Notes: generated from the sequence alone by a model not told the origin. Numbered from the stretch's first letter, positions 17,697 through 26,824 are shown. The stretch is DNA of 45,650 nucleotides from Hyphomicrobiales bacterium (GCA_019237205.1 JAFAHO010000145.1:1-45650); one strand, 5' to 3'. A program made the numbers and translations.

Positions 17697-18923
17697 CTAG
17701 GCCAAGAGGCGTTTCGTACGCTCCCCGGCGATATGGTGAATGGCCAACGCACGCGCAACGTCTTCGGGCGCGGCAAGTTCGCCCGCCGCCCTCATTGCCG
17801 AGATCGTCCGGCCCACCAGACGCGCGATATCGCCGAAACCAATCCTGCGGTCCAGAAACGCCGCGACGGCGATCTCATTGGCCGCGTTGAGCGCAGTCGG
17901 CGCCCCACCGCCCGCCCGCAGGGCCTCGATCGCGAGACCGAGCGCGGGAAAGCGCTGAAGGTCCGCGCGCTCGAAGGTCAACCGGCCAAGCGCCGCGAGA
18001 TCGGGCGGAAGAACTCCCGAGGCGATCCGGTCCGGATAGGCAAGGCAATGCGCGATCGGGGTGCGCATGTCCGGCGTGGCCATGCCCGCGATCAGCGACC
18101 CGTCGACGAAAGCGATCAGTCCGTGGACGATCGACTGCGGATGAACGACGACATCAAGGCGCTCCGGCGGAAGCCCGAATAGGAAATGGGCCTCGATCAG
18201 CTCGAGACCCTTGTTCATCAGGCCCGCGGAATCGATCGTCACTTTCGGTCCCATAACCCAGTTAGGATGGGCGAGCGCCTCCTCGCGCGTGGCGGCGGCG
18301 ATGCGCTCGGCGCTCCACTCCCGAAACGGGCCTCCTGAAGCGGTGATCGTCATCATCTCGATCGTGTCGGGCTCGCGCCCGCCGATCGCCTGGAAGAGCG
18401 CGTTATGCTCGGAGTCCATCGGCAGCAGCATTGCTCCGGCGCATTGCGCCGTCTGCATCACCGCGGCGCCGGCGCAGACCAGAGTCTCCTTGTTGGCGAG
18501 CGCGACCGTCCGGCCGGCCGCGACCGCCGCGAAGGTCGGCTCCAATCCGGCAGCGCCGACGATCGCCGAGATCACGAGATCGGCCTCGCGCAGCGCCGCC
18601 TCGCGAATCGCTTCCGGCCCCGCAGCCGCCTCGATGCGGGCGCCGGCGAGCCCCGCCTTGAGATCGGAGTAGCTAGCCGGATCCGCGACGGCGGCGAAAT
18701 CGGCCCCCAACTCGATCGCGCATCGAGCGAGCGCTGCGCCGTCGCGCCCTGCGGCCACCGACGCGACGGCAAACCTGCCGGGCGACGCAGCGATAACTTG
18801 TGCGCAGGAGCGGCCGATTGATCCGGTAGCCCCGAGGATGGCCAGCCGCCGGAGACGCGCATCCGCCCGCGGGTCGGAAGACAAAGGACGTTCGGCTGGA
18901 GCAAGTCCGGACCTGCTCACCAT
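17697..18923 (-). CDS. dxr: 1-deoxy-D-xylulose 5-phosphate reductoisomerase
   Basis: Dxr makes 2-C-methyl-D-erythritol 4-phosphate with NADPH, the committed step of the MEP isoprenoid pathway that supplies UppS. Motifs are the Rossmann loop LAILGATGSIG, ALANKETLVCAG, the metal/substrate segment DSEHNALFQAIGG, ITASGGPFR, and WVMGPKVTIDSAGLMNKGLELIEA split over the active site. The ATG at 18923 (with GTG at 18920 just inside) overlaps the cdsA stop, giving about 408 residues. The much longer open frame that continues upstream is the wrong frame of cdsA. Confidence 0.95.
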   Translation of the reverse strand: MVSRSGLAPAERPLSSDPRADARLRRLAILGATGSIGRSCAQVIAASPGRFAVASVAAGRDGAALARCAIELGADFAAVADPASYSDLKAGLAGARIEAAAGPEAIREAALREADLVISAIVGAAGLEPTFAAVAAGRTVALANKETLVCAGAAVMQTAQCAGAMLLPMDSEHNALFQAIGGREPDTIEMMTITASGGPFREWSAERIAAATREEALAHPNWVMGPKVTIDSAGLMNKGLELIEAHFLFGLPPERLDVVVHPQSIVHGLIAFVDGSLIAGMATPDMRTPIAHCLAYPDRIASGVLPPDLAALGRLTFERADLQRFPALGLAIEALRAGGGAPTALNAANEIAVAAFLDRRIGFGDIARLVGRTISAMRAAGELAAPEDVARALAIHHIAGERTKRLLA

Positions 18924-19783
18924 TGAAAGAGACCACTTGCGATGAATGACCCCTTCCCGTTGAAAGTCGCGACCAACGCCGCGAACACCGACGCCGCGAC
19001 GAAGGCGTCCAGCCTGTCCATCAGACCGCCGTGCCCGGGAATGAGGTTGCTCGAGTCTTTGACGTCGAAGCGCCGCTTCAGCGCGGATTCGAACAGATCG
19101 CCGAGTTCGGAAATGACCGCCGTCGCGAGTCCGAGCCAGAACAGCCGGTCGACATGGTTGCTCCACGCCGACAAGAGGAGGCCGAACGCCGCGCCAGCGA
19201 GCGCGCCCGCGACCGCTCCAGACCAAGTCTTGCCCGGCGACACGCTCGGCCACAGTCGGGGACCGCCGATCAGCCGCCCGGCGAAATAAGCCGCGATGTC
19301 GGCGCCCCAGACGACCGCAAAGAGCCAGAGGACCGCGGCCAGACCGTAGTGCGGGCTCGCCCTGAGGAAGGCAAGGCTGACGACAAGCGCTCCGGCATAG
19401 AGCGCGCCTGTCGCCGCCCAGATTCGCGCAGGCGGGCTCGCGAGCCAGCCGACCACGCCAGCCGTGAGGACAAGGGCGGCAGCCGAGCCAAGGACCGATT
19501 GGTGCAAGGCGAACAGCGCGGCCAGCGCGACGCCAAGAACCCCGGCGCCGACGCGCTCCATCAGGCGGTCTGAAGAGACCATCCGTTGCCATTCCCAGAG
19601 CACGACCACAGAGGCGATCCACCAGAACGCGAGGAAGACGAAACCGCCGATCCAGGCGGCCGCAAGCGCCGCAAGCCCGAGAACGACCGCCGCGGCGGCG
19701 CGAGGCCCCAAATCGGGACCGATTCGAGAGCCGAACCCCCGAGTCGCCTCCGGGGCGAGCGCGTCCTCATTGTTTACGGCCAT
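18917..19783 (-). CDS. cdsA: Phosphatidate cytidylyltransferase
   Basis: CdsA makes CDP-diacylglycerol from CTP and phosphatidate, feeding all phospholipid head-group synthesis. It is a polytopic inner-membrane protein with the family signature near the C terminus: SALKRRFDVKDSSNLIPG followed by HGGLMDRLDA. From the ATG at 19783, with GAGGGCAG upstream, it has 288 residues. It starts 10 bp after the uppS stop and overlaps dxr at its end. Motif and position are those of the usual uppS-cdsA-dxr block. Confidence 0.95.
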   Translation of the reverse strand: MAVNNEDALAPEATRGFGSRIGPDLGPRAAAAVVLGLAALAAAWIGGFVFLAFWWIASVVVLWEWQRMVSSDRLMERVGAGVLGVALAALFALHQSVLGSAAALVLTAGVVGWLASPPARIWAATGALYAGALVVSLAFLRASPHYGLAAVLWLFAVVWGADIAAYFAGRLIGGPRLWPSVSPGKTWSGAVAGALAGAAFGLLLSAWSNHVDRLFWLGLATAVISELGDLFESALKRRFDVKDSSNLIPGHGGLMDRLDAFVAASVFAALVATFNGKGSFIASGLFQW

Positions 19784-19793
19784 TGGCCTGCCC

Positions 19794-20558
19794 TCATGAG
19801 GCCGACATGACGGCGGCAGATTCGGCGACGGCGCCGAAACGCCGCTCGCGCGCCGCATACTGGTCGAGCGCAGAAACAAACGCCGCGTCGTCGAAATCCG
19901 GCCACAGGATCGGCAGGAAAACGAGTTCGGCGTAAGCGGCTTGCCAAAGAAGGAAATTGGACAGCCGCATTTCGCCGGACGTTCGGATGATCAGATCAGG
20001 ATCCGGAAGCCCGGCCGTGTCGAGCCGCTCGGCGAAGTCTTCGACGCCAATCGCGTTGACGTCGACCCGGCCGTCGCGCACGTCGGTCGCCAACCGGCGC
20101 GCTGCCTCGACGATCTCCTGCCTGCCGCCATAGTTGAAGGCGACCGTCAGCGTCAGTCCACGATTGTTCCTCGTCAGCGATTCGGCCTCGACCAGCAACG
20201 GCGCGATATCGGGCGCGAGATTGCCGCGCTCGCCGATGATCCGCACGCGCACGCCGTTCCGATTGAGATCGGCGAGATCGTTGCGGATGAACCTCTTCAA
20301 AAGGCCCATCAGCATCGCCACCTCGTCGGCGGGCCGTCGCCAGTTTTCGGACGAAAAGCTGTAGATGGTCAGGTAGCGAACGTCGTGAGCGATTGCTGCC
20401 CGGACGGCGCGGCGGACGGCCTCGACCCCGCGCCGGTGGCCCTCGAAGCGGGGCAGCCCTCGCGCCTGCGCCCAGCGGCCGTTGCCGTCCATGATGATGG
20501 CGACGTGAGCGGGCGTCTGCATGGTGCGCCCGCTGGAATTGGAGAGAGGATACGGCAT
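19794..20558 (-). CDS. uppS: Di-trans,poly-cis-undecaprenyl diphosphate synthase
   Basis: UppS adds eight isoprene units to farnesyl-PP to form the C55 carrier lipid for peptidoglycan and O-antigen. The catalytic Asp is in [13 protein letters not shown], followed by [24 protein letters not shown] and the C-terminal [21 protein letters not shown] chose the ATG at 20558, preceded by GGGGA; in-frame alternatives are GTG 20585, ATG 20576 and ATG 20522. It follows frr almost without a gap. Confidence 0.94.
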   Translation of the reverse strand: MPYPLSNSSGRTMQTPAHVAIIMDGNGRWAQARGLPRFEGHRRGVEAVRRAVRAAIAHDVRYLTIYSFSSENWRRPADEVAMLMGLLKRFIRNDLADLNRNGVRVRIIGERGNLAPDIAPLLVEAESLTRNNRGLTLTVAFNYGGRQEIVEAARRLATDVRDGRVDVNAIGVEDFAERLDTAGLPDPDLIIRTSGEMRLSNFLLWQAAYAELVFLPILWPDFDDAAFVSALDQYAARERRFGAVAESAAVMSAS

Positions 20559-20587
20559 GCGAGGGTCCCCAGCCATACGGCTCACGC

Positions 20588-21154
20588 CTAGACCTGCATG
20601 ATTTCCTTTTCCTTAGCCGCGAGCGACGCGTCGATCTCTTTGATCGCGAGGTCGGTCGCCTTTTGCACCTCGGCTTCGTGGTGCTTCTCGTCGTCCTCGC
20701 TGATCGCATGCTCCTTAAGAAGCTTTTTCAAAATGTCGAGGCCGTCGCGGCGCACGTGACGCACGGCTACGCGCGCGTCCTCACTATATTTATGACCAAT
20801 CTTCACCATCTCCTTGCGGCGCTGCTCGTTGAGCTCAGGAATGCGAATGCGGAGGGTCGTCCCTTCGACGGTCGGGCTCAGGCCGAGATTTGCGTCTCGA
20901 ATCGCCTTGTCGACAGCCTGGACCATGCTCTTGTCCCAGACGGAAACCGAGAGCGCGCGGGGCTCTGGGACATTGATTGTGGCGACCTGGTTGAGCGGCA
21001 TGCGCTGGCCATAGGCTTCCACATGCACCGGCTCGAGCAGGCTTGCGCTCGCGCGCCCGGTGCGCAGTCCTCCGAGTTCGTGCTTGAGGGCAGCGTGGGC
21101 GGCCTGCATGCGGCGTTTGAGGTCTTCAAGATCGAATTGAGGCAATTGCGCCAT
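20588..21154 (-). CDS. frr: Ribosome recycling factor
   Basis: RRF splits post-termination ribosomes together with EF-G. The ATG at 21154 gives 188 residues beginning [19 protein letters not shown], close to the family norm. Characteristic text includes [36 protein letters not shown] and [17 protein letters not shown]. The C-terminal helix is rich in Lys and Glu. It is the first gene of the long minus-strand envelope unit; pyrH, its usual upstream neighbour, is missing here and lies at 1575-2300. Confidence 0.96.
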   Translation of the reverse strand: MAQLPQFDLEDLKRRMQAAHAALKHELGGLRTGRASASLLEPVHVEAYGQRMPLNQVATINVPEPRALSVSVWDKSMVQAVDKAIRDANLGLSPTVEGTTLRIRIPELNEQRRKEMVKIGHKYSEDARVAVRHVRRDGLDILKKLLKEHAISEDDEKHHEAEVQKATDLAIKEIDASLAAKEKEIMQV

Positions 21155-21286
21155 GATAGTCCTACTCAGAGAAGATCGGAGCCGCGCGGGCGGGATGGGG
21201 GCCATTGCCGGGCTCAATCGCGATAGCTCGCGCGCCAAAGGCCTCATTAGCACAGCTTTCTGCCCATGACAGCCGAAAGTGGACGC

Positions 21287-21994
21287 CTAGCCCGCCGGCG
21301 CCTTCTCGAGCTTTGCGGCCTCCGCCATCGCCGCAAGCGCCGCCTGTCCCGCCGGCTGAATGAGTCCGGCCGACATGATGAGCTTCGCGGCGTCGTCAGC
21401 GGAGATCGGCAGTTCGATGACCTCGTCCGCAGGAATATAAAAGAAGAAACCAGTTGTCGGATTGGGCGTGCAGGGCATGAACACGGAAATCATCGGCTTC
21501 TGTCCCGGAAGCGCGCTGGCGACGACTTCGCCCGGAGGCGACGAGACGAACACGATCGACCAGCTCCCTTTGACCGGGAACTCAACCAGCCCTACCTTCC
21601 TAAATTGCGTGCCGGACTGGCTGAACACCGTCTCGAAGATCTGCTTTAGGCCCTTATACACGCCCCGGACGAGCGGCGTGCGGTCGAGCATCGCCTCGCT
21701 CAATCGAACCAGCGAGCGGCCGATGATATTGGCGGTCAGGAATCCCAGCAGCGTCACGCCGACGAGCGCGATAACGACTCCGAAGCCTGGAACGTGAAAC
21801 GGCAGATAGGCGTCGGGAGAGAGGCTTTGCGGAAACCAGGGCTTGACCCAGCTGTCGACCGTATCGATCGCCCACCAGGCAATGTAGGCGGTGACGGCGA
21901 CCGGTCCGAATACGACAAGGCCGGTGAAGAACCACGACCGCAAACGCGCTGCGAGCGAGCGGTGGAACGGTGCGGACGGTGGGTCGAAGGACAT
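21287..21994 (-). CDS. DUF502 family membrane protein
   Basis: The 235-residue protein (ATG at 21994; earlier in-frame ATGs lack family similarity) has two membrane helices, SWFFTGLVVFGPVAVTAYIA and FGVVIALVGVTLLGFLTANI, followed by the DUF502 core with LVRGVYKGLKQIFETVF, FRKVGLVEFPVKGSW and VFMPCTPNPTTGFFFYIPAD. These features identify the DUF502 family of inner-membrane proteins, whose function is not established. It is upstream of frr on the same strand with a 132-bp gap, so it may be transcribed separately. Confidence 0.88.
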   Translation of the reverse strand: MSFDPPSAPFHRSLAARLRSWFFTGLVVFGPVAVTAYIAWWAIDTVDSWVKPWFPQSLSPDAYLPFHVPGFGVVIALVGVTLLGFLTANIIGRSLVRLSEAMLDRTPLVRGVYKGLKQIFETVFSQSGTQFRKVGLVEFPVKGSWSIVFVSSPPGEVVASALPGQKPMISVFMPCTPNPTTGFFFYIPADEVIELPISADDAAKLIMSAGLIQPAGQAALAAMAEAAKLEKAPAG

Positions 21995-22216
21995 GAGGCA
22001 CTCGTTGCGGCGCAGCGCAAAATGGCGAGTCGCGGAGACGATTGCAAGACGACGCGCCATTTCAGACCGCCCGACGCGCGCGGCTGCGCCTCGATACTCT
22101 TTGTAAAAAAACAACATTTTCCAAAACGCCGGAAGGGAGGCCGTGACTCACTCCGGGCGGCCGGCGGCGTGGCTTCGACCGGCCCCGCGATCAGCGATAG
22201 TTTCGTCCGGCTGGCG

Positions 22217-22651
22217 CTAACCGCCGTCTTGGCCCGACTCGAAATCCTCGCACGATCGCCCGAACGCCGAAAGCGCGTCCTCAAGTTGGTCAGGCAGCAG
22301 GGGCATGCCGAGGAGATATTTCCACGTCGGCCCCTCGTGCCGCTCGCTCGCCGCTTCGACTGCGCTCCGCCAGTCCTCGGCGTCGAAGTCGCCCCGCCCG
22401 ATCCATGCCAGCGCGACCAGCGCTGCGGCCTCGTCGACGTCGAGATCCTTGATGAATTCGACGAGTTCGCGGCGTATGGAGGCATTGGCGCCGGTCAGCA
22501 CGGCTCGCTCCCCTTCGTCGGCCGGGTTGGAGGCGTCGGGATCGACGCCGATATCTCCGCTCAACAGTTCGCGCGACTTCTCGATAACAAAGCACACCTT
22601 CGCCAGATTGATCTCGGGCATCGGACGCTCGCCCGCATCGATCCTACGCAT
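22217..22651 (-). CDS. DUF3775 family small acidic protein
   Basis: The ATG at 22651 has an excellent ribosome site (AAGGAGGA, 7-nt spacing) and gives 144 residues. The core INLAKVCFVIEKSREL, the acidic middle, LVEFIKDLDVDEAAALVALAWIGRGD and PTWKYLLGMPLLPDQLEDAL match what I know of DUF3775, cytoplasmic helical proteins of unknown role in alphaproteobacteria. It has no signal peptide or membrane helix. It diverges from the copper cluster. Confidence 0.82.
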   Translation of the reverse strand: MRRIDAGERPMPEINLAKVCFVIEKSRELLSGDIGVDPDASNPADEGERAVLTGANASIRRELVEFIKDLDVDEAAALVALAWIGRGDFDAEDWRSAVEAASERHEGPTWKYLLGMPLLPDQLEDALSAFGRSCEDFESGQDGG

Positions 22652-22837
22652 GCGCCGTCCTCCTTTCTTCTTCAATGGCGCCGCGCGGCGGCGCACCACT
22701 TGCGGCAGGTCAACTTCAACGAGATTGGGCCATCCCGTGCCGCCTCAGCGCCATCAGATCAGGAACAAGTTACAATGGCGCGGCCGTAGTGGCAGCGGCG
22801 CGTCAAACAACCGTCGGGATCCGAGCGGCGTAGACGA

Positions 22838-22865
22838 TTGGCGCAAAATTGGCTACCCCTATACT
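22838..22865 (+). promoter_or_regulatory. Candidate promoter of the copper cluster
   Basis: TTGGCG (22838-22843) and TATACT (22860-22865), 16 bp apart, place a transcription start near 22872, about 35 nt before the chosen GTG of the first copper-cluster gene. I see no clear copper-regulator palindrome overlapping it. Confidence 0.5.
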
Positions 22866-22905
22866 CAGGTCGGCTCAAATCTTAGCCGGGCGAGGGAACG
22901 GTGAG

Positions 22906-23367
22906 GTGAGCGGCTGCGGCGAGAGGAGAGTGCCTCGAAGGCATAGGGCAAGGTCCGGCGCGGCGGCGTCGCGTTCGCCGCTCACGGCGTTCGTCGTTGC
23001 TCTCTCGCTCCTCGTTCAGCTCATCGCTATTCCCTATCTTCAGGCGCTGGCTGGTCCGGGATTCGCGGAGGCTGAAACAGCCGAGATTGCCGCGGAACTC
23101 AGGGCGACGTTCGGCGACGCCGCCGCACTTTGCGTCGAGGTCAACGACAAGGGCGCGCCGATCTCGCCCGCCGGCCACTGCGACGATCAATGCCCGCTCT
23201 GCCGGTTCGCCGCTCAGGCGACGGCGCTGGTCGCGCCGGAGGCTCCCGCTCCGCCCGAGCGACTCGACGCCGCCTGCCAAAGCCTCGGGGCCGCCTCTGA
23301 GCCTGGCGTTGTGTCCTTCCGCCTCGAGAACCGCAACCGCGCCCGCGGGCCGCCCCTCGCAGTCTGA
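22906..23367 (+). CDS. DUF2946-like membrane-anchored protein of the copper cluster
   Basis: The frame is open from 22849, but a GTG at 22906 has a ribosome site (GAGGGA, 8-nt spacing) and fits the promoter at 22838. The 153-residue product has a basic N terminus, one membrane segment (LTAFVVALSLLVQLIAIPYL) and a periplasmic domain with SPAGHCDDQCPLCRF, a His-Cys-Cys-Cys arrangement like that of DUF2946 proteins found beside copper genes. The cysteines suggest metal binding or redox use; that is inference. It is the first gene of a same-strand set running to CopD. Confidence 0.7.
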   Translation: MSGCGERRVPRRHRARSGAAASRSPLTAFVVALSLLVQLIAIPYLQALAGPGFAEAETAEIAAELRATFGDAAALCVEVNDKGAPISPAGHCDDQCPLCRFAAQATALVAPEAPAPPERLDAACQSLGAASEPGVVSFRLENRNRARGPPLAV

Positions 23368-23434
23368 GACGATTCGGTGTCGGCTGCGCCCTTTTGGGCG
23401 GGCTGCTTCCTCTCAGATTCGAGGCTAGTCTCTC

Positions 23435-24367
23435 ATGTCATTCCTATCCAACCGCTTCATCGCCGGCGCGCTCGCGGGCGCGACCGCGCTTTTCTGGCTT
23501 GCGCCAGCGTATCCGCATGCGGTCTGCGGCGACCGCATTTTCCCGGCCACCATCGCCATCGACGATCCAGGCGTTCTGGACGAGCTCACGCTGCCGACGG
23601 TCAGCTGGGCTCCCTACAATTCCACCGGAGCCCACGAGTGGGACGCGAGCTTCAGCTGGACCAAGACGATCACCCCGGGCCTCAGCGTGGTGATCAGCGA
23701 CGGAGCGACCTGGGAACACCCCGGCAGCTACGGCTGGAACCCGCTCAACACCGGGATCCAATACCAGCTCCTCTGCGTTCCCGACGTCGAGTTCATGATG
23801 AAGGTCGGCTTCGACGTCGCGTGGGCCGGAACCGGCACAGGAATCTTCGCGGGCTCCGGCCGGGAAAACACCTACTCTCCGTTGGTGGACGCAGGTCTCG
23901 GCTTCGGAACGTTGCCGTCGAGCCTCCAGTACCTCCGACCCTTCGCGATCACGGCCGAGTTCAGCACGACCGCGCCGGGCTACGACTGGGTGAACGGCAC
24001 ACCCTACGTCACGACCTTCAACTGGGGGTTCACCCTCCAATACAGCCTGCCGTACTTCAACTCGCACGTGGCTGCGATTGACAACGATTTCATCAAGCAT
24101 CTGATCCCGGTCGCCGAGTTCGCCTTCCAGACGCCGATCCACAACGGCGGCGCCGCAGGGCAGCTGCAAACTGGCAATTTCCAGCCGGGCCTCGTCTACA
24201 TCGCTGACAAATGGCAGTTCGCCCTGGAGGCAGTGGTCCCCATGACCGGCGCGACCGGCCATGGCGTTGGCGTGGTCGGCAGCTTTGACATCTACCTCGA
24301 CGACATCCCCAACAGAATCGACGAACCGATCTTCCCCCACGGACTTGGCATAGCGCCAGGAATCTGA
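23435..24367 (+). CDS. Exported, probably beta-barrel protein of the copper cluster
   Basis: The 310-residue protein has a signal peptide ending near LAPAYPHAV, then CGDRIFPATIAIDDPGVLDE. The remainder alternates aromatic and polar residues with many Gly, Thr and Asn, for example DASFSWTKTITPGLSVVISD and FNWGFTLQYSLPYFN, as in outer-membrane barrels of the porin or phenol-degradation-transporter type. The last residues (GLGIAPGI) do not form a standard barrel-closing strand. Its place between the DUF2946-like gene and copC, with a 17-bp gap to copC, suggests a copper-linked outer-membrane function, which I cannot confirm. Confidence 0.75.
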   Translation: MSFLSNRFIAGALAGATALFWLAPAYPHAVCGDRIFPATIAIDDPGVLDELTLPTVSWAPYNSTGAHEWDASFSWTKTITPGLSVVISDGATWEHPGSYGWNPLNTGIQYQLLCVPDVEFMMKVGFDVAWAGTGTGIFAGSGRENTYSPLVDAGLGFGTLPSSLQYLRPFAITAEFSTTAPGYDWVNGTPYVTTFNWGFTLQYSLPYFNSHVAAIDNDFIKHLIPVAEFAFQTPIHNGGAAGQLQTGNFQPGLVYIADKWQFALEAVVPMTGATGHGVGVVGSFDIYLDDIPNRIDEPIFPHGLGIAPGI

Positions 24368-24384
24368 CCCAAGGAGTATGACTC

Positions 24385-24747
24385 ATGCGCACTTTCTCTC
24401 TAAGAATCGCCGTATCTCTCGCCTTCGCGCTCGTCGCCAGCCAGGCTTTCGCCCACGCCCAGCTCGAAAAGTCGACGCCGCCGGTCGGCGGCACCGTCAC
24501 TTCGCCGAGCGAGATCCGGCTCGAGTTCAGCGAAGGCGTCGAACCGAGGTTCTCCGGCGTGACGCTGACCTCCGCCGGCGGCGCCACCGCGCCGCTCGGA
24601 GCGGCAAGAACCGAAGCCGGCCATCAGGAGGTGCTGATCGTTCCGATCGCCAAAGCGCTGCCGCCCGGCGCCTATATCGTGCATTGGCATGCGGTGTCGG
24701 TCGACACCCACCATACGCAGGGAACTTTCGATTTCACCGTGCAATGA
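24385..24747 (+). CDS. copC: Periplasmic copper-binding protein CopC
   Basis: CopC is a small beta-barrel cupredoxin-like protein that binds Cu(II) in the periplasm and hands it to CopD. The 120-residue precursor has a signal peptide cleaved before His24 (AFA/HAQLEKS). The N-terminal His, with Asp107 and His109 in SVDTHHTQGTF, forms the expected Cu(II) site. A strong AAGGAG lies 8 nt before the ATG. It lacks the Met-rich Cu(I) site of plasmid-borne CopC, as is common for chromosomal forms. Confidence 0.93.
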   Translation: MRTFSLRIAVSLAFALVASQAFAHAQLEKSTPPVGGTVTSPSEIRLEFSEGVEPRFSGVTLTSAGGATAPLGAARTEAGHQEVLIVPIAKALPPGAYIVHWHAVSVDTHHTQGTFDFTVQ

Positions 24748-24806
24748 AATGGCTCGCCGGCGCGCCGTTAGAGCCACAGGGTTTCGAAGCAATGAAGGAA
24801 CAGCTC

Positions 24807-25304
24807 ATGACCCGCTTTTCATCTCTCGCATTCGCCCTTGCGCTCAGCGGCTTCGCCGCGCCGGCGCTCGCGCAGGAATTCAAGGCCGGCGACGTCACGA
24901 TCGACAAGGCCTGGGCGCGCGCGACCCCGAAGGGCGCCGAGGTGGGCGCGGCCTACTTCGTGATCCACAACAACGGCGCGACGCCCGAGCGACTGACCGG
25001 CGGCTCGGCGGATTTCGCTGCCGTCGAAATCCATGAGATGAAGACCGAAGGCGGCGTGATGAAGATGGGCGAGCTCAAGAATGGCCTCAACATTCCGGCG
25101 CATGCGACCATCCGGCTCGCGCCCGGTGGCTATCATGTCATGTTCACGCATCTGACCAAGCCGCTGGCCAAGGGAGAGAAAGTCAAGGCGACGCTCACTT
25201 TCGACCCCGCCGGCCCCGTCGAGGTCGAGTTCCCGGTCGAAGAGGTCGGCGCGTCAGGGCCCACGCCGATGAAGGGCGGGGCGATGGGGGGAATGAAGAT
25301 GTGA
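24807..25304 (+). CDS. PCuAC-type periplasmic copper chaperone
   Basis: PCuAC (DUF461) proteins deliver Cu(I) to the CuA or CuB centres of cytochrome oxidase or buffer periplasmic copper. The ATG at 24807, with AAGGA upstream, gives a 165-residue precursor with a signal peptide ending AAPALAQEF. Ligands are visible at His76 and Met78 (IHEM), Met85/Met87 (VMKM), His110 and Met112 (YHVMF). The C-terminal tail GGAMGGMKM is Met-rich and may hold extra Cu(I). In-frame ATGs at 24744 (overlapping the copC stop) and 24792 are possible but would mask the signal peptide. Confidence 0.9.
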   Translation: MTRFSSLAFALALSGFAAPALAQEFKAGDVTIDKAWARATPKGAEVGAAYFVIHNNGATPERLTGGSADFAAVEIHEMKTEGGVMKMGELKNGLNIPAHATIRLAPGGYHVMFTHLTKPLAKGEKVKATLTFDPAGPVEVEFPVEEVGASGPTPMKGGAMGGMKM

Positions 25305-25371
25305 TGGGAAGCCTTCCGCGGGCTTTCAGAGCATTCGACCAGCCCTGTGACCGGAGCGCGGCGAGAAGCAG

Positions 25372-26241
25372 GTGACAGCTCTCGCGCTCTGCCGCTTCGC
25401 TCATTTCATGGCGACCATGATGGCCTTCGGCGTGAGCGCATATCTCTGGCTCTATGCTCCCGACATGCTTCGTCACGCGCTCTCGCCCCCGGCGCGACGG
25501 CTGGTCGCGGCGTCGAGCCTGATCGCTCTCCTCACAGCGGTCGTGTGGCTCGCGCTCGAAGCGGCATCGATGGCGGACGACTGGAGCGCGGCGACCGATC
25601 CGGGGGTGGTCGCCGCGGTGCTGACCGATACGTCTTTCGGCCGCGCATGGATTGCACGGCTCGGTCTGGCGACGGCTCTGGTCGTCGCTGCTTTCGCGCG
25701 GCGCGACGATTGGCCCATGATCGTCATTCTATCGGCGCTTTTGCTGGCCAGCCTTGCGCTTGTCGGCCACGCCGCGATGCAGGCCGGCGTCGAGGGCGTC
25801 CTGCATCGTGCGAACCACGCCGTGCACCTCCTGACGGCGGGCGCCTGGCTCGGCGGACTCGTTCCTTTCCTCTTCTGCCTTGCCGTGTACGCCGACTATA
25901 CTCTTCGGCGAGACGCACTAACCGCGATGATGAGCTTTTCCTTTTTCGGCCAGTTCGTCGTCGCGGCGCTCGTGCTGACAGGAATCGTCAACATCGCGCT
26001 TGTGTCCGGCCATGCGCCGTTCCCTCCGGCGACGCCCTACCGTGAACTTCTCGACGCGAAAATCGTGCTCGCGGCCGGCATGATTGTGCTCGCGGTTTTC
26101 AATCGCTTTGTCGTCGCGCCCCGCCTCGCGACCGGAAAAAGGGCGCTCGCCGTTCTGCGTGCGACGAGCCTGCTCGAAGTCGGGCTAGGAACCATCGTCG
26201 TCGCCCTGGTCAGCGTCTTTGCGCTGCTCGACCCGGCGTGA
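25372..26241 (+). CDS. copD: CopD family copper-import membrane protein
   Basis: CopD is a polytopic inner-membrane partner of CopC, thought to move copper into the cytoplasm. The 289-residue protein (GTG start) has about eight membrane helices. Conserved histidines are visible in CRFAHFMATMMAFG, LVGHAAMQ, RANHAVHLLTAGAWLGGL and VSGHAP; the HAVHLLTAGAWLGGL segment is a hallmark of the family. It closes the five-gene copper cluster and converges with queF. Confidence 0.9.
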   Translation: MTALALCRFAHFMATMMAFGVSAYLWLYAPDMLRHALSPPARRLVAASSLIALLTAVVWLALEAASMADDWSAATDPGVVAAVLTDTSFGRAWIARLGLATALVVAAFARRDDWPMIVILSALLLASLALVGHAAMQAGVEGVLHRANHAVHLLTAGAWLGGLVPFLFCLAVYADYTLRRDALTAMMSFSFFGQFVVAALVLTGIVNIALVSGHAPFPPATPYRELLDAKIVLAAGMIVLAVFNRFVVAPRLATGKRALAVLRATSLLEVGLGTIVVALVSVFALLDPA

Positions 26242-26251
26242 GCCCGCCGGG
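26232..26251 (+). terminator. Possible terminator hairpin at the end of copD
   Basis: CCCGGCG (26232-26238) and CGCCGGG (26245-26251) form a 7-bp stem around the copD stop codon. No T run follows, so factor-dependent termination or chance are both possible. Confidence 0.3.
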
Positions 26252-26302
26252 AGGGTCGACGTCGCTCTCAGCGCGAGGTCGTCTCAAAGACGCCCGGATC
26301 GG

Positions 26303-26761
26303 TCAACCACGGCCCCGGTAGGGCGCGACTCCCTGGTGCGGGACCCATACGCCGTCTGGAAGCTTGCCGGTCTGCCAGAAGACGTCGATCGGAATTCCTC
26401 CGCGGGGAAACCAGTAGCCCCCGATCCTGAGCCAGCGCGGCTGCAAGAGGCCGGCGAGATCCTTACCGATGCGCACGGTGCAGTCCTCATGAAAGGCGCC
26501 GTGATTTCGGAAGCTCGCCAGATAAAGCTTGAGGGACTTCGATTCCAGGATCCATTTGTCCGGGGCGTAGTCGATAACGAGATGGGCGAAATCGGGCTGC
26601 CCGGTCACCGGACAAATCGACGTGAACTCCGGAGCGGCGAATCGAGCGACATAGTCCGTGTCCGCGTGAGGATTTGGCGCCCGGTCCAAAGTCTCCGCGT
26701 CCGGCGTTTCCGGAATCCGTGATGGCCGCCCAAGGTGGGCGAAGGTGGATTCTTTCGTCAT
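26303..26761 (-). CDS. queF: NADPH-dependent preQ0 reductase (7-cyano-7-deazaguanine reductase)
   Basis: QueF reduces the nitrile of preQ0 to preQ1 in queuosine tRNA modification. The 152-residue length fits the short unimodular type. The catalytic Cys50 is in [15 protein letters not shown], with Asp57 nearby, and the NADPH-binding family motif ESKSLKLY is at residues 73-80. The His-Glu pair in GAFHEDCTV (91-92) binds substrate. No other queuosine gene is in the window. Confidence 0.96.
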   Translation of the reverse strand: MTKESTFAHLGRPSRIPETPDAETLDRAPNPHADTDYVARFAAPEFTSICPVTGQPDFAHLVIDYAPDKWILESKSLKLYLASFRNHGAFHEDCTVRIGKDLAGLLQPRWLRIGGYWFPRGGIPIDVFWQTGKLPDGVWVPHQGVAPYRGRG

Positions 26762-26824
26762 GGCCTCGACTTGTCCTACTGCCGGTCATCGGCGAGGCAA
26801 GGGGCGTCCCAGGCCAAGCCTAAC

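Noticed and set aside
18924-19622. N-terminal extension of the dxr frame by over 230 codons
   Set aside because: The extension is the off-frame reading of cdsA; the Dxr family starts just before LAILGATGSIG.
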